From: Cycas panzhihuaensis
Taxonomy: Eukaryota; Cycadophyta
Assembly: GCA_023213395.1 (NCBI GenBank)
Contig: CM041465.1
Span: 51,529,741-51,593,740, forward strand
Direction of reading: 5' to 3'
DNA: 64,000 nucleotides
Shown: positions 12,329 to 28,634 of the stretch, piece by piece
Numbering within the stretch: the stretch's first letter is position 1
Layout: each line of letters begins with the position of its first letter
The notes under the pieces: model-generated
Database searches by the model: none
Told to the model about the DNA's origin: nothing
What the model saw: the letters and a program-made list of their open reading frames with translations, nothing else
Position numbers and translations under genes: made by a program

Positions 12329-12621
12329 TATTGAAATAATACCTATTTGGGCACGTATAGGCTCATATCAACCTAGGGTTCAGTGGAGATTATGTTGACA
12401 CTACTAGCCACACCTAGTCAACTTATTAGATGTTAGCGGTAAATATTCTAGCATATCTTAATGCCAATCGGTAATAGATGTTGAGCACTTCTTACTCAAT
12501 TCCCACCTATAAATTCATTGGGTCCAAAGACCCTAATGTTCATCAACACTACCATTATATTAGATTTTAGTTTAGCCTATTCGTGCATTCTCTACTCCCT
12601 TTGAACCCCTACATTCCTTCA
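12329..12621 (+). repeat. 3' LTR of copia C
   Basis: The start reads TATTGAAATAATACCT against TGTTGGAATAATGCCC in the 5' LTR, a run of G-to-A and C-to-T changes that includes the terminal TG. It ends CCTTCA at 12621 and is followed by the ATATT duplication. Length equals the 5' LTR (293 bp). Confidence 0.92.
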
Positions 12622-12626
12622 ATATT

Positions 12627-14874
12627 TGGATTGGCATTGTTCCATTTTGTTTTGCTTGGGTTGTAGCCTTCTTATAAGAAAAAGTTATAGTTTATTCTCT
12701 AAGAATTATATCTAAAGGCAATCCAGAGATAATTTTAATATTGCCTCTTGATAAAAGGGTCATTGATGTATATTTTGCCCTTAAGGAAGGTTCGAGCTAT
12801 AACTTGAAGTTCACATTCATGGTTTACAATAATATTAATCTTGTTTTGACATGTTGCAACCCGGTTTGGAAAGGAGGAATCTAAGTTGATCAAACTGATG
12901 TTATATTAAGAACATTTAGTTCATAACATAAGTCATATATTCATATCATAGAGGACGACACAACCCCAATAGGAGTTCTTGCTCATGGATCTTATACATC
13001 AAAAGAAACATTTGTAGATGATGATGGAAGATGCCATCTTCAAATGCAATACTCTTTTGAGATCTAAAAGGACTAACATGTTTAGATTGAGGAGAATGTA
13101 TTGAATACAAATAATATTGAGATGGGATCAACCTATCTTAGCGCTATCTTTAATGAGGTATGTGGCATAGATGTTCATCTAAGGCATGGTAACCTTAATA
13201 CTCTTGTTTATCCTATAATTCCTAGCCATGTTGCTAGAATGTTGTAGATGTTGATGGGGTTCAAGTTGAGGAGGGTAATATGGTCACCTTTTTAGATGTA
13301 TTAACACCTACAACTCTTGCATTCAATGCTTAGTGGTGAAGCAATCAACATTATTGTCAAGGGTTCATGGCATTTAAATTTTATCCATTTTTATAAAGGG
13401 GTGTAATTTATGGATAAGAATTTGCATTTGCTATTAGAATTAGTGGCCAACAATGTTTTAATCTTATAGATGTAGAAGAGGCCCTAACATCTTTGATGGG
13501 TAGGCGACATCAATGGTTTGGCAGCACATTAACCAGGGATTGTAGTTTAAGAGCTTGAGGCATTTTTGGCGATAGTTATTTAGCATGCAATTACTTTTGT
13601 TTAGTGGATATGGAATTTGATGGCATTAATGGCAGTGTTAATGTAACATGCCACCACTTCCGCCTGCTTGAAAGGGTGAGTTTGATTATCTGGAATTTGA
13701 GACCAATAAGTGTTTAGTATCGATGAGAGTTTAATACCATTTGGGACATATTTACGATGATGTGGTCGGTATAGCCAAAGGATAGCTGACTGAGAGAAAA
13801 TAGGTTTATAGCCTTTTTGGATATTTTATTATTTATATTAACTTAAAACTTTTCAAAGGGTTTGAAACAACTTGTTATAGTTGTCTCTAGAGTGGACAAG
13901 GTCAAGTACAAGTCCTGAGTGATTTTAGTAGAACAAATCCCCCTCTCCTATGGTATCTTATACCAAAGGGTCAACTCCACTCTATGAGAATTTTACCTAA
14001 AAAAAAAAACATCATTTGAAAATATAAATAAACATTAGGAATTTTGTAAGTTGTAGTTTATAAATATATAAAAATTCTACCATTTAGAATGACAATTAGT
14101 GACAAATACTAATGAACTTCATATGACATCATTGTGATAAAGGAAAAGGGCCACATTCACCCATTATTGATGTTGACCTATTGCCATTGTTGAAGTGGAC
14201 AATCACCATTTGATGAGTTTAAACAATTATAAAGCCTCCCATAAGCTCAAACAAAGGTTGAACAATATTGATAGACATTTGATCTCATTCATAGAGCTCG
14301 AAATGAGATGCAAAATGTCAACATTAACATAGTTAAGTTGCCACTAAAGAAAACATTAAATAATCTGTTGGTTTATATTCAAAGGAGAACAGATGCAGTA
14401 CAATTATGTTATAAGCTCGATTTCAAGCAATAAGCATTGAAGGAGCCTCACATTAATTAGATAGAAATAGGATAAAGGTGAAGTAGAGCCAAAAGTTAAA
14501 GAAACAAGTCACATAATATTGAAAATGGCAAAAGGGGAGTTGTTGATCAAAGGGAAAAGAAACATGTAAAAGCTCTCAAAACATGCAAAATAATCATGAT
14601 TTTTTACATGCAATGACATGCATATAGTTTGTAGCCCCTCATTTAACATTTTCAATGGAAAAAATAGAGGAAAAGGCAATGATTTTGGCTTTATAAATAT
14701 TTTTTAAAAGAAGAGAAGTCACTATGTCATGAGATAAGGAATATTCCTTATTCAAAATATTATTAAAACTTTATTTTTATTTTTCTAATGTTGGGATGAT
14801 ATTAAGTTGTTTTTCCCCCCCCTATTTTGATGTTTATTATAAAGCCCCTTCTTTTTAGCCCCTAGTCACATGGA
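12627..14874. other. Spacer between copia C and copia B
   Basis: About 2.2 kb of AT-rich sequence with only short open frames. I see no LTR pair, primer-binding site, recognisable protein motif or RNA gene. It is probably old repeat-derived DNA. Confidence 0.5.
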
Positions 14875-14879
14875 GGGTA

Positions 14880-15171
14880 TGTTAGCTATAATGTTTATTT
14901 AGTTAACGTTAAGTGTGTAATGCCATTTTGGGACTTTGCAAGACTACTAGCCGCTGTCATTAGCTGACTTAGGTATCATGTATATATTATTTTACTAACG
15001 ACATGTCTTAATACCAGTATTGGTTGATGGCAGGCTTGCACAATGTCCTAACTATAAATATAGGGTCTTATGACCCAATGGTGTTCTTTAACACCACCTT
15101 TCATTTAGAAATATTGTTATACTCTTTATTATGGCCTTGTAATCTGATTCTTCAATGACCTCGAGCCTTCA
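14880..15171 (+). repeat. 5' LTR of copia B
   Basis: It starts TGTTAGCTATAATG and ends GAGCCTTCA. The TATA box CTATAAATATAGGG lies near 15052, followed at once by two hairpins, GGGTC ttat GACCC and GGTGTT cttt AACACC. Confidence 0.93.
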
Positions 15172-17757
15172 TTTGGTATGAGGGCTTGACCTCTTTGATC
15201 TATAAAGCACACAACAATGTTATAACATATTGTCTAGTTTATGTTTCAATTATTCGTGCAATTTTACCATAGTTTTCTAAAGTTTTCACATAGTTTTTAT
15301 TAAATATTTCAGATATTTGCTTCATATACTCTATATATTCATATATTTAGAAAAAATCTTTAGCATCTACATGTGTATGCAGCCCAACAACATTTTGGAA
15401 TAGTTCTATACAAGTTTTATTCGATATTTTATCATTTTTTAATTGATTCTCAACTTATTTTTAAAGATTTTTTTAGGTTCCAAGATTTTGACAGGCTAGT
15501 GCACCTCCACCATTGGATGAAATGCTAGAGAGTGACCACTCATTTTACTCCTTAGTGAATCTATTTTGCCTCAAATCAGACGGATTGAAAATTTATCCCT
15601 TCTCGGTTGAGATATCGCATCTGGAAGGTAGCACACTCCATCTGCCTACTAAAACCCCACCACCTAGTTGGAACCACACTGCAGTGTAGTTTATTTTTTC
15701 ACTTCGTCAAAACATATCACAAAGTTTATATTGTAAAGTCAATATATATAAGTTTAACATTTATTTTTTTCAATAAATATTTGATTTATTTGAGACCTTT
15801 ATCTACATGCGATCATGCACTTCATATGGCCCAAAGGTTGACTATTTGATCTGATAATAATCATTTTTTTATAGGAACTCTATTTATATGCAAACCAATA
15901 TTGATTTGAAGCAAATTTATTGGGTTTTTGGAAATTTTTTCATTGATTTCATCATTTTTTAAAAAGTTTTAGGCTTAACAAGTTGACTGAACTTTGATGG
16001 AATGGTGCACTTCAACAGAGTCCTCTCAGAGTCTGCATCGTAGTGGAGAAGATGGTATGTCAATTGATCAGTCCATTAAAGAGATATCACTCTATGAAGC
16101 CCAACTATTCCACAGTTTTATCAAATCCTATTGTCTGTTTGATGTTTTCTCAATATTATTTCATTCTTTCATTATTTTTTCTCAATATTAGTTTATTTTT
16201 TCATCATTTTTTCTTAAATCTTCTTTGTCTGCACCTCTATTCGAACAAATTCCAAACTTTTTTTCAGCCTTTTTCAATCGATTGAATCAATCAAATGACC
16301 TCTTGTGAGTCACGTGGACTCTGCACATATTTTTTATACATAAAAATTTTAAAATTTAATATATTTTTTATATAGTTTATAAAAAAATTAATCAGATTTG
16401 ATTATTTTTGGGGTTTAACCCCCTTCACTTCCTAGTTGTGGTCACCGTGCTAGCCCCACATAACCCTATTTATTTATAAAAGGAGTAGATTTCAAATTAC
16501 TATAAGCTATTTTTAATAATTTTGGTTTTAAAGAGATCAAGGTGAATTTAATAATATTTGGAATTCATAGCCTTATTTACTGACTAGAAGGTGGTCATAT
16601 GTAGTGACCTAGTGATTGGGGGCTAACTCATCAAAGGGGCTTAAGTACCTCTCCTTTTGATTTTTAATCATAAATAGATGTCTACATTATTTATTTAATG
16701 TCTTTCAAACAAGGAGTTCATTTTTTGAATAGTTTGAATCATTGGAAACTAACTCAAAGACCTACATAGTAAAGTCATTTTTTAATTCTGATTTGAAGCT
16801 ATTTTGTAGGGTTCCAAAGCTACTAAAGTTAACCCTCTTATTTGGTCCTAATTTGAGCCTTTCACTTCATTTTCAAAGTAAATTTTTTAAAATTATTGAA
16901 GTATATTGATGATATATTGGTATACTAGCTTATTATAATATATTTTATTTAAAAAAAAAAGGCTTATAAGTGTTTTTTGGTTGAATTTGTGTAGGTTTAT
17001 CCTTTGAGAAAGAAGCAAATATTTAAGACATTTTTTTGCAAATAAAAGAGCACTCTAATCCTCACCTATTTAAATTTACTTTATTTAAGGATATTTATTT
17101 CAATTTCATTTCATCTAAAGCTCATTTCATTTTATTCATTGCTATATTTTTAAGTTATTTTTTAATTGTTATTAAAAAGAATCCTTGTTTGTAAATAAAA
17201 CCATACTTAAAATCAATTTTTACATTAATAAGATAATATCCAAAATAAATAACCTTATTTTTAGTCTTGTAAGGGGAATGGTTAAGACCCCTGAAGTTAT
17301 CACCTTGTACACATCTTTGGTATACTCTAACTTATTGAGGAAACCATTGACTATTAAATATATTTGGTAGTAGGCTAAGGTGGAGAACCTTCATCCTTTG
17401 GAGTTTGGAGATCAAGCTAGGCTCGGAGGGGATGAGTACCTTAGTTCATTAAGCTTTCACTGCTAGATCTATCGTTACACATAAGTCTGGTGTAGGTGGA
17501 CCAATAGATCATAGGGGGTCTTGTACCTTCTTAGCAACCTGCATACTAAGGTATATAGAGCCTAGCACTCATATACTGATATATTGGATCCTTGGTTTGC
17601 CACTTATGTGCAGGCACTATTAGACATGATAGTAATCGAAAGCTTTTCTTGGAGACCCTAAAACATAGATCCTAGATTAGAAACCTTTTAGGTAGATATA
17701 ACATAATTAAATTAAAATTTTTTAGGGGGACACTTTAAATAAACCTTTTTGAAAACA
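15172..17757 (+). other. Long leader of copia B, partly shared with copia D
   Basis: About 2.6 kb of non-coding sequence from the primer-binding site to the gag ATG. The second half (about 16420-17740) matches the leader of copia D (about 31840-33030), although the two elements have unrelated LTRs and diverged proteins. The clearest block is about 17260-17740 against 32590-33030, with shared words such as CTTGTAAGGGGAAT and ACTAAGGTATATA. Short open frames at 15607-15849 and 16043-16285 show no motif that I recognise. Confidence 0.75.
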
Positions 17758-20700
17758 ATGGCAACTAACTATGATAGCATGATTATTTTAAAATTTGATG
17801 GATCTAATTTTCTAAATTGGAGTAAGAGGATGAAACCTATTTTTATAGCTAAAGACATATGGGAATTTATGGATGAAGGATGAACTTGGAGAAAATGCCA
17901 CCTTGGATGACAAGATAGTCTATAGAGAATGTGTGAAGAAGGATAATGAAGCCTTAACACTTATTTTTTGTGCCATAGAGGACCATATATTCCCAAGGGT
18001 TAATGAAACAACCACATCTAAGGAAACATGGGATATATTAAAATTAATCTATGAAGGAGCTGCCCCATCCAAGATTCAAACACTTAGAAGTAAGTTTGAG
18101 AACTTAAAATTATCACCTAGGGAAAGCATCGATGAATTCATAACCAAGGTCCAAGACTTGGAAAACCAAATGAGATCCCTTAGTGAAGTGTTGACTGAAT
18201 AAAGGGCAGAAATAATTCTAAGATGTGTAGGAGAAGTTAAGAGATTTGAAATGGTTGCTATAAGTATTGAAGTGTCCAAAGATCTCAAAACCCTCAAAGT
18301 AGAATAAGTAAGTGCAATGTTACTCACTATGGAAGAGAAGAAAGTTTCCTAAGAGACATTGGAACATGCCTTTACTACAAAGGCTATGATCAAATCAAAT
18401 AACCAAGGTCAAAGCTCTGGAATAAAGGAACAATCCCCAAAAGGGAGAGAAACAAACCAAAGACAAGATATCTATCAAGAATAAAAATCTAGATATCAAG
18501 CCCTACATCAAAGAGATTGAGGTTCAAGACAAAGGTGCCCAAGTCAGAATGATTTCCACAATCAAGGGAGATATCAAGAGTTTAGCCAATGTTATCATAA
18601 CCATAATTGTTTCCAAGGCCAAAGCAGCTATCAAGGACCTAATCTACATTGCCAAAATGACTTTCAGGGCTAAAATCAAGGCCTATATCTAAAAAGGTGA
18701 AGAATAACTTCTAGAGGTAAAGGAATATCTAGAAATAGAAGTCTTAGCTAAAGAAGAAGAGAACCTATCCAATGTTCATATTGCCATAAGATTAGACACA
18801 CTGTAGAAAGGTGCTTTGCTAAAAATGGCCATCCACTAAGAGGAAGTACCAACACAACCATTGAAAATAGGGTCAATGATTAACTAGTTTTGTCAAGTCT
18901 TATTACCAGTAAAGAAGAGGATTGTTGGTACATAGATTCTGGGTGCTCAACCCACATGACATATAAGGAGGAAATATTCAAAACTATTGACAAGACTAAG
19001 AAAGCGAGAATTATGTTTGGTGACAATATAACTCATGAATCTAGTGGCAGAGGTAATATCTTCATCACCACAGACTGAGGAGAGACTAGATACATTGATG
19101 ATATCCTTCATGTCCTAACACTAAAAAAGAATCTACTATCAACAGGTTAGATGATAGAACAAGAGTATAAGATCTTTTTTAACAATAGTGAATGTACCAT
19201 TAAGGATAAGAGGAAAAATAAAGCGATTATATATAAAGATAAAATGACTAGTGACAAACTATTTAAACTAGTCATTCTCCCATTTGACAACTATGTATTA
19301 AAGACCTACACTAAAGTTGATAGTGATATATGGTATAAAAGATTTGACTATATAAACTATGAGAGTTTTGCCATAATGAAAAGAATGAACATGGTGGAAG
19401 GATTACCTCCAATTGAAACAAATAAAGAAATATATGAGGGATATCTTCTTGGTTAACAACATAGAGAAAGCTTTCCATATAGAAGCTATAGAGCTAAATG
19501 TCTACTTCAGTTAATTTATACAAACTTGTACAGTCCTATGGATGTTCAATCTCTAGGTAGAGTAAGATACCTCATCACCTTCACTAATGGTTTTATAAGG
19601 AAAACTTGGGTATATTTCTTGAAGTTCAAATTAGATATATTCCAATGTTTTGTGGACTTAATAACCTTTATGGAAAAGTAAAGTAGATATAAAATACTCT
19701 CTCTAAGATCAGATAATGGGGGAGAGTTTATCACTAATGAATTCAATGCCTATTGTACTTATCATGGCATTAGAAGATAGTATATGAATCTTTACACTCC
19801 ATAACAGAATGGAGAAGCTAAAAGGAAGAATTGCACCATAGTTGAAATGGCTAGGTATATGCTCAAAGATAAGAAATTAGGCCATGAACTTTGGGTGAAA
19901 GCTATTCACATTACAGTCTATTTATTAAACATGTGTACCATTAAAGCCCTTAGGTGGGTTACACTAGAAGAAGCTTGGACTAGATATAAACCAAGCATAT
20001 CTCATTTAAGAGTATTTGGATGCATTACATTTGCTCATGTTCCAGAGCAAAAGAGGATAAACTTGATGATAAAAGCACTAAATGTATATTTATAGGATAT
20101 TGTAATGTTTCCAAATCCTATAAGCTCTATGATCCTAAAAAAAGAAAAATCATTATGAGTAGAGATGTTATATTCAATGAAGATGATTATTATAAGGTAG
20201 AAATTAAGAAGGACAAAGGAAAGAATATCATCATGGAATTTGATTCACATCCCATATCAACAAATATGCCTTTACATGTGCCAACATTAAATGAATAAGG
20301 TTCTAATGAAGCTAGAACTTCCACATCTACTCAAAATATTCCAAAATAAGTACAAAAGAGCCATGATCTAGCAAATATGCTAGACAACAATTTTGAAAGG
20401 AGATCCACATGTTCAAATAGATTCAATTTTGCTCTAATGAACCAAGTCATGGAATGTCATGAGCCTCACACCTTTGAAGAGGCAAATACTAAGGATGAAT
20501 GGAAGAATGCCATACAAGATGAATATAACTCTATTGTCAAGAATAACACTTGGGAGTTAGTTGATCTACCTCATAATAAGAATGGTATTGGGACAAAATA
20601 GGTCTATAAGACTAAGTTTAGATTATATGACTTAATAGATAAATACAAAGTAAGGTTAGTAGCCAAGGGTTACACTCAAAAGGAAGGCATTGATTACAAT

Positions 20701-21990
20701 GAAATATTTGCTCTTGTTGTAATAATAGAAATTGTTCACATGATGCTAAGTCTAGTAGCTCAAAAGGGATGCAACATCCACTAGATGGATGTCAAAAGTG
20801 TATTTCTAAATAGTTACATTGAAGAATAAATCTATGTTCTATAGCTAAAAGGTTTTAAAGTCAAGGAGGAAGAAAACAAAGTATATAAACTCAAAAAGGC
20901 CCTATATGGACTTAAACAAGCACATAGAGTTTGTTACTCTAGGATCAACAAATATTTTAGAGATCAAGGATTCGAAAGAAGCTAATCGGATCCTAGTTTA
21001 TATATCAAAATTAAAGGAGATTCTATACTCATTATGGGATTATACATTGATAACTTAGTCTACATAGGAAATGACTCTAAATTATCACAAAAGTTTAAAG
21101 AAGATATGTGTAAGGAATTCAAGATGATAGATTTAGGTCTTATGTACTACTTCTTAGGATTGGAATTTTGGTAAGATGAAGATGACATATTTGTCTCTCA
21201 AAGAAAATATACCTTAGACTTACTTCAAAAGTTTAAGATGAATGATTGCAAAGCATTAGCTACACAAGTTAAAGTTAAATTATCCAAACTTGATGATTTT
21301 GGTTCAGTTAATTCTACACTCTACAAACAATTGATTAGAAGTTTGATTTGCTTGACATTGACACAACCATACATTATGCATTTAGTTAGTGTTGTATCAA
21401 GATTCATGTATAATCCTAAGATTACACATTAGTAAGTTGCTAAGAGAATTCTTAGATATTTGAAAGGTATAATAGATTTTAGGCTATACTATAAACCTTT
21501 GATAAATTTCAATTTAATTGGGTATACATATTCAAATTGGGCAGGATGTGTTGATGACAGGAAGTCTACATTAGGATACACATTCAATTTAGAATCAAAC
21601 ACCATGACTTGGAGCACCAAGAAACAGAATATAGTCTCATTGTCTACTATAAAAGTAAAATATAAAGTAGCAGTAGTAGGTGCATGTGAAATAGTTTGGT
21701 TACGATGTCTACTTCATAATGTTCAAGTAATGCAAAATGGTCCTACTAAAATTTAGTATGACAACCAGAGCACAATATAGATGACAGGTAATCTAGTATT
21801 CCATGGAAGAATATAACATATTAAGACTTGGTATCATTTCATAGGGGAATTAATTAATGTAGGAGAAATAGAATTGGTCTACTATAACACTAAAGAACAA
21901 GTGGTAGATATATTTACAAAGGCACTTGGGAAAGTCAAATTTCATAAGTTCAGAGATAAGCTTGGAGTTATATGAAATAAACATTATGGA
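17758..21990 (+). pseudogene. Copia B gag-pol polyprotein remnant
   Basis: It starts at ATG 17758 (MATNYDSMIILKFDGSNFLN, a typical copia gag start). A frame shift near 17875 leads into the gag core to 18202 (LTLIFCAIEDHIFP, then WDILKLIYEGA, then LRSKFENLKL). Next are a CCHC zinc knuckle (CSYCHKIRHTVERC, about 18775) and protease (CWYIDSGCSTHMT, 18916). The pre-integrase domain follows (WYKRFDYINYESF, about 19330), then the integrase core (LITFTNGF, LRSDNGGEFITNEF, about 19570-19745) and its C-terminal part (MARYMLKDKKLGHELWVKA, 19847). RT runs from about 20460 to 21200 (NNTWELVDLPHNKNGI, GLYIDNLVY), and RNase H from 21240 to 21960. At least a dozen stops interrupt it. The YVDD-type motif reads YIDN, so this copy could not supply active RT. 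Confidence 0.93.
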
Positions 21991-21996
21991 GGTGAA

Positions 21997-22298
21997 TGTT
22001 AGCTAGAATGTTCATTTAGTTAACATTAAATATGTAATGCCATTTTGGGACTCTGCATGACTGCCAATAGCCATCATCAATCGACTTAGGTATCAAGTAT
22101 ATATTATTTTATTATTCATTTTAAATGATATTTCTTAATACCAGTGACGGTTGATGGTGGGCTTGCCTAATGTCCTGACTATAAATATAGGGTCCTATGA
22201 CCCAACGATATTCTTTAGCACCATCTCTAATTCAAAAATATTATTATGCATTCCATTATGGCCTTGTAATCTAGTTCCACTTTGATCTCAAGCCTTCA
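21997..22298 (+). repeat. 3' LTR of copia B
   Basis: It starts TGTTAGCTAGAATG after the polypurine tract and ends AAGCCTTCA, followed by GGATA. The TATA box CTATAAATATAGGG is kept near 22181. The first hairpin is intact (GGGTC ctat GACCC); the second has decayed. Confidence 0.93.
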
Positions 22299-22303
22299 GG
22301 ATA

Positions 22304-22600
22304 TAATGCTAAATCAATTTCTAGTTTATTTAACGTCCAATTTTAACATATAAATATACCACAACACTCATTTTTTAGTATTCTTTCATTCTATAATAGT
22401 TGCATGGACTACTTCTATTGATTTTTTTGAAGAAAAATGTGAAAAACATCTTTTGAAATTGATTTCGACCACCTACGAGTAGACTGAAATAATGAATTTT
22501 CATATACTAACTATCTTTATGCATATTGAAGGCTTTTGAATAGTTTTTGCAATTAATTTATGTGCTTTCTAGTTATTTTTTAGTCATTTTTTATGTTTTT
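22304..22600. other. Short unassigned stretch before copia K
   Basis: About 300 bp of AT-rich sequence between the TSD of copia B and the first recognisable gag sequence of copia K. It may be the decayed 5' part of K, whose 5' LTR I cannot find. Confidence 0.4.
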
Positions 22601-25600
22601 ATATAATGATAACCATTAGAGAGACCATACCTAATTCAAAGATAATTACTTGCATCTTACATAATCTATTAACTCCATATGAGAATTTTACAACCACATT
22701 GACTCTATCTAATAAATTACCCATGTTAATGGTTAGTTCATTAGAATCATTACTTTTAGAGTATGAGTAGAAGCTAAAGGACTTTCACAGGGAGTCATCC
22801 AAAGTATTGGTATTTAGATTAAAGGGAAAAATACCTTACATTTCAAAGAAGAGAACTTCTTCAAAATCCATAATTTAGAAGGAAAAATTAAGTAGTTCAA
22901 ACAAAAACTACAAGCCAAAGTTTTTTTATTATGAAAAGTTGGGTGCATAAAGGACTATTAGGAATGGTATCAATAATAGTGTCAGCAACAATAGCCATAA
23001 CAATAAGCCTAACAATAAAAGTAATAATAGAGACTGTAATGTCTGTCTAAACAACAAGGATATATGACTAATGTAACAAGGATTGCACCCAGTTAAATAG
23101 TAAAGAAACTCTTCATTATTGTATATAAAACAAGGCTAGATATATATGAAGCCTAGTTCATTGGTTCTAGTGCATTAAGACATATGACTGACAGATTAGA
23201 TGGTTCTACGATTTATGGGAAGTGTATCAAAAAATCACCATTAATGATAACATAGATCTGGAGGTTGTTAGAGTTGGAAATATACTATCATGCTAAAATA
23301 ACGAGAGAGAATATTATATATACTTAAGTTGAAGGTTAATCTTGTTTCAGTAAGTAAAATTAGATAATACAATATGACTATAACATTTGGTCGAGAGCAA
23401 TGCATGGTTCAAGACAAATAAAACAAGGGTATAACTAAAGGGATTAGAGATAATAGTTTATATAAACTGCAAAGACACTCTAAAGTACAAAAAGTGTTCT
23501 TTGTATCTTAAAAAAAAAACACACACACACACACACACATATATATAACATGAACGAATAGTCTATTTAAACTGCTTTAGACTTTATTTGATGCATAAAA
23601 TAAAAATGGTACATGGTCTTCCAATGATAAATATTAAAGATTGATTATATGAACCTTGTATCTTTGGTAAATAGTAAAGAGAACCTTTTTTGAAAAAAAA
23701 AGCATGGAGAGCTAAAGAAAAACTTAGATTTTTTTAGTTGAATATCTATGGACCAATGTCAATTGTATGTTTAGAGGGATGAGATACTTCATCACTTTAA
23801 TTGATGACTTTTCATGAAATGTCTAAGTTTTTCTATTGAAGGGGAAATTGTAAGCCTTCACTTATTTCAAATAGTTTAAGGACATGATAGATAATGAAAG
23901 TAGATGAAAAATCAATATTTTACAAACTAACCATGGTGGAGAATATACTTCAAATGAATTCAATTACCTTTGTAAATATAATAAAATTAGGAGACAATTT
24001 ATTATTGCCCATACACGTTAAAAAAATAGAATTGTTAAGCAAATGAATAAAACTTTAGTTGAAAAATCCAAATCTATGATAAAAGGCATGGATGTATCAA
24101 ATTACTTATGGGTAAAAGATGTGAATATAGTTATATGTCTAACTAAAATGATAAAAGTTATACAGCAAAAGTACAAAGTGAGCCCTTGTAGGATGTTATG
24201 AAGAAAGTAAATCTTATAGAGTTCATGAGTTGTTGACCAGAAAAGTATACATAATTTATGATGTTATCTTCAATGATGATGATAGGATAGATGTGGGATC
24301 AATCAATGTTAACGAATAGATTTAGGGGACATATAAATGTAGCTCTTTAAGGGATATTAATCACTCTGAATTTGAACTCTTTGACATTAGTGAAGTAATA
24401 AAATCACAATCTTTCCAATTTCTAGAATTTGAACCTAAGTTGAAGTTAATGATTAATTTAAATCCTAAGTTAGAGAAACCTTACATACCTTCACCTTCAT
24501 CTTTAAAGAAGAAGCTACCTTGATAGTATTTGAGAACTATAGAGGATGTTGATAAGTTATTGCTTGAGATAGAGGGAAGGTGGAAATCCAAAATGTGACC
24601 TTCTAAATAAATAAATATTACTCTTATGGCATGTGTATTGAGTGTTAATGAACCTTCTATATTTAAGGAGGTAGTTAAATAACATAAGTAGAATGACACT
24701 GCAGACACTAAAATCTAAGTAGTTAAGAGGAACCACGTAAAGGACTTGCTTGAAATACTTGTTAGGAAGCAATTAATTAATTGTAAATGGATTTACATAA
24801 ATAAATATAAATTAGATAGATCTATAGATAAATACAAGATTAGACTTGTAGCGAAAAGCTTCAAGTAGCAAGAATGGATCAACTACTAGGAAATATTCAC
24901 TCTAGTTACAAAGATGAATGCTATTCATTACATTATGGTAATGGTTATATAATTCAATTAGTAACTTCACCAAATACATGTGACAAGTACATTTTTAAAT
25001 GGGGACTTAATAGAAGAAGTCTACATGGAGTAGCCACTTAGCTTTGTGTGAAAAGGTAAAGAGCACTTAGTATACCATCTTAGAAAAGCCTTGTATTACC
25101 TAAAATAGGCTCTAAAAGCTTAGTATAAAAATATTGATCATTACTTTCTTAACAAGGGGTTTGAAATATTTCTATCTAAATCAAACTTGCACATTAAAGC
25201 CTTAAATAATATAGTAATATCCATAGTGTTATACATTAATACCTTACTAATTATAGGTAATGACATTGTTATGATATTAAACCTAAAAAAAGATTTGAGC
25301 CACATCTTTAAATTGACAAGTCTAGAAGTTTTACATACTTTCTTGGAATGGAAGTATGGCAAAGACTTTAATGTGTCTTCATCTTGCAAGCAAGATACGC
25401 TTGAAAAATTCTAAATAAATTTAGAATAGATGATTATAAGGCCACACCTATCCCTATGGAGATAAGTTCTAAATTAACAACTAAAGATGACAAAGTAAAT
25501 GTTGATGTAATGTTGTGAAAGCAACTAGTGGGTAGTCAAATATACTTGATTACTATTAGGTAATATATAACCCGTGTGAAAATTAAATGGTTGTATTTTT

Positions 25601-25607
25601 TCTTTGA
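22600..25607 (+). pseudogene. Copia K, gag to RT, heavily decayed
   Basis: Another copia lineage, 5' truncated. The gag (UBN2-like) is recognisable as SLPKEFDNFVTT-type sequence with LTLSNKLPMLMV around 22670-22735, followed by a degraded zinc knuckle near 22915-22960 (FFYYEKLGA in place of CxxCxxxGH) and Asn-rich repeats (SNNSHNNKPNNKSNN). A protease remnant near 23160 reads SSALRHMTD. Integrase remnants lie at 23680-24130. RT runs from about 24740: KQLINCKWIYINKYKLD, then YKIRLVAKSFK, then STFLNGDLIEEVYM, then VLYINTLLIIGND near 25225-25262, where the YVDD-type motif is lost. The frame breaks off at 25607, where element L is inserted; RNase H resumes at 28635. Confidence 0.85.
23511..23548. 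repeat. A-rich, (AC)n and (AT)n microsatellite
   Basis: A run of A followed by about eleven AC units and then a few AT units, inside the decayed copia K. Confidence 0.95.

Positions 25608-28634
<3,027 letters not shown>

Larger units (their letters stand above)
5788..12621 (+). mobile_element. Copia C, complete but inactivated LTR retrotransposon
   Basis: This full-length Ty1/copia element is 6.8 kb long, flanked by a perfect 5-bp target-site duplication, ATATT (5783-5787 and 12622-12626). It has paired 293-bp LTRs (5788-6080 and 12329-12621). A primer-binding site TGGTATCAAAGC starts at 6083, complementary to the initiator methionine tRNA 3' end with one mismatch to the usual TGGTATCAGAGC. 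A 2.1-kb leader precedes gag. Coding order is gag, protease, integrase, RT, RNase H, which defines copia. Many stops and frame shifts break the polyprotein, so it cannot be autonomous now. Confidence 0.95.
14880..22298 (+). mobile_element. Copia B, complete but inactivated LTR retrotransposon
   Basis: This Ty1/copia element is 7.4 kb long, with LTRs at 14880-15171 (292 bp) and 21997-22298 (302 bp). The flanking duplication is GGGTA (14875-14879) against GGATA (22299-22303), one transition apart. The primer-binding site TGGTATGAGGGC starts at 15174, and the polypurine tract ATGGAGGTGAA ends at 21996. A 2.6-kb leader precedes the gag ATG at 17758. The polyprotein is broken by scattered stops, but long frames survive, so it looks somewhat younger than copia C or D. 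Confidence 0.95.
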
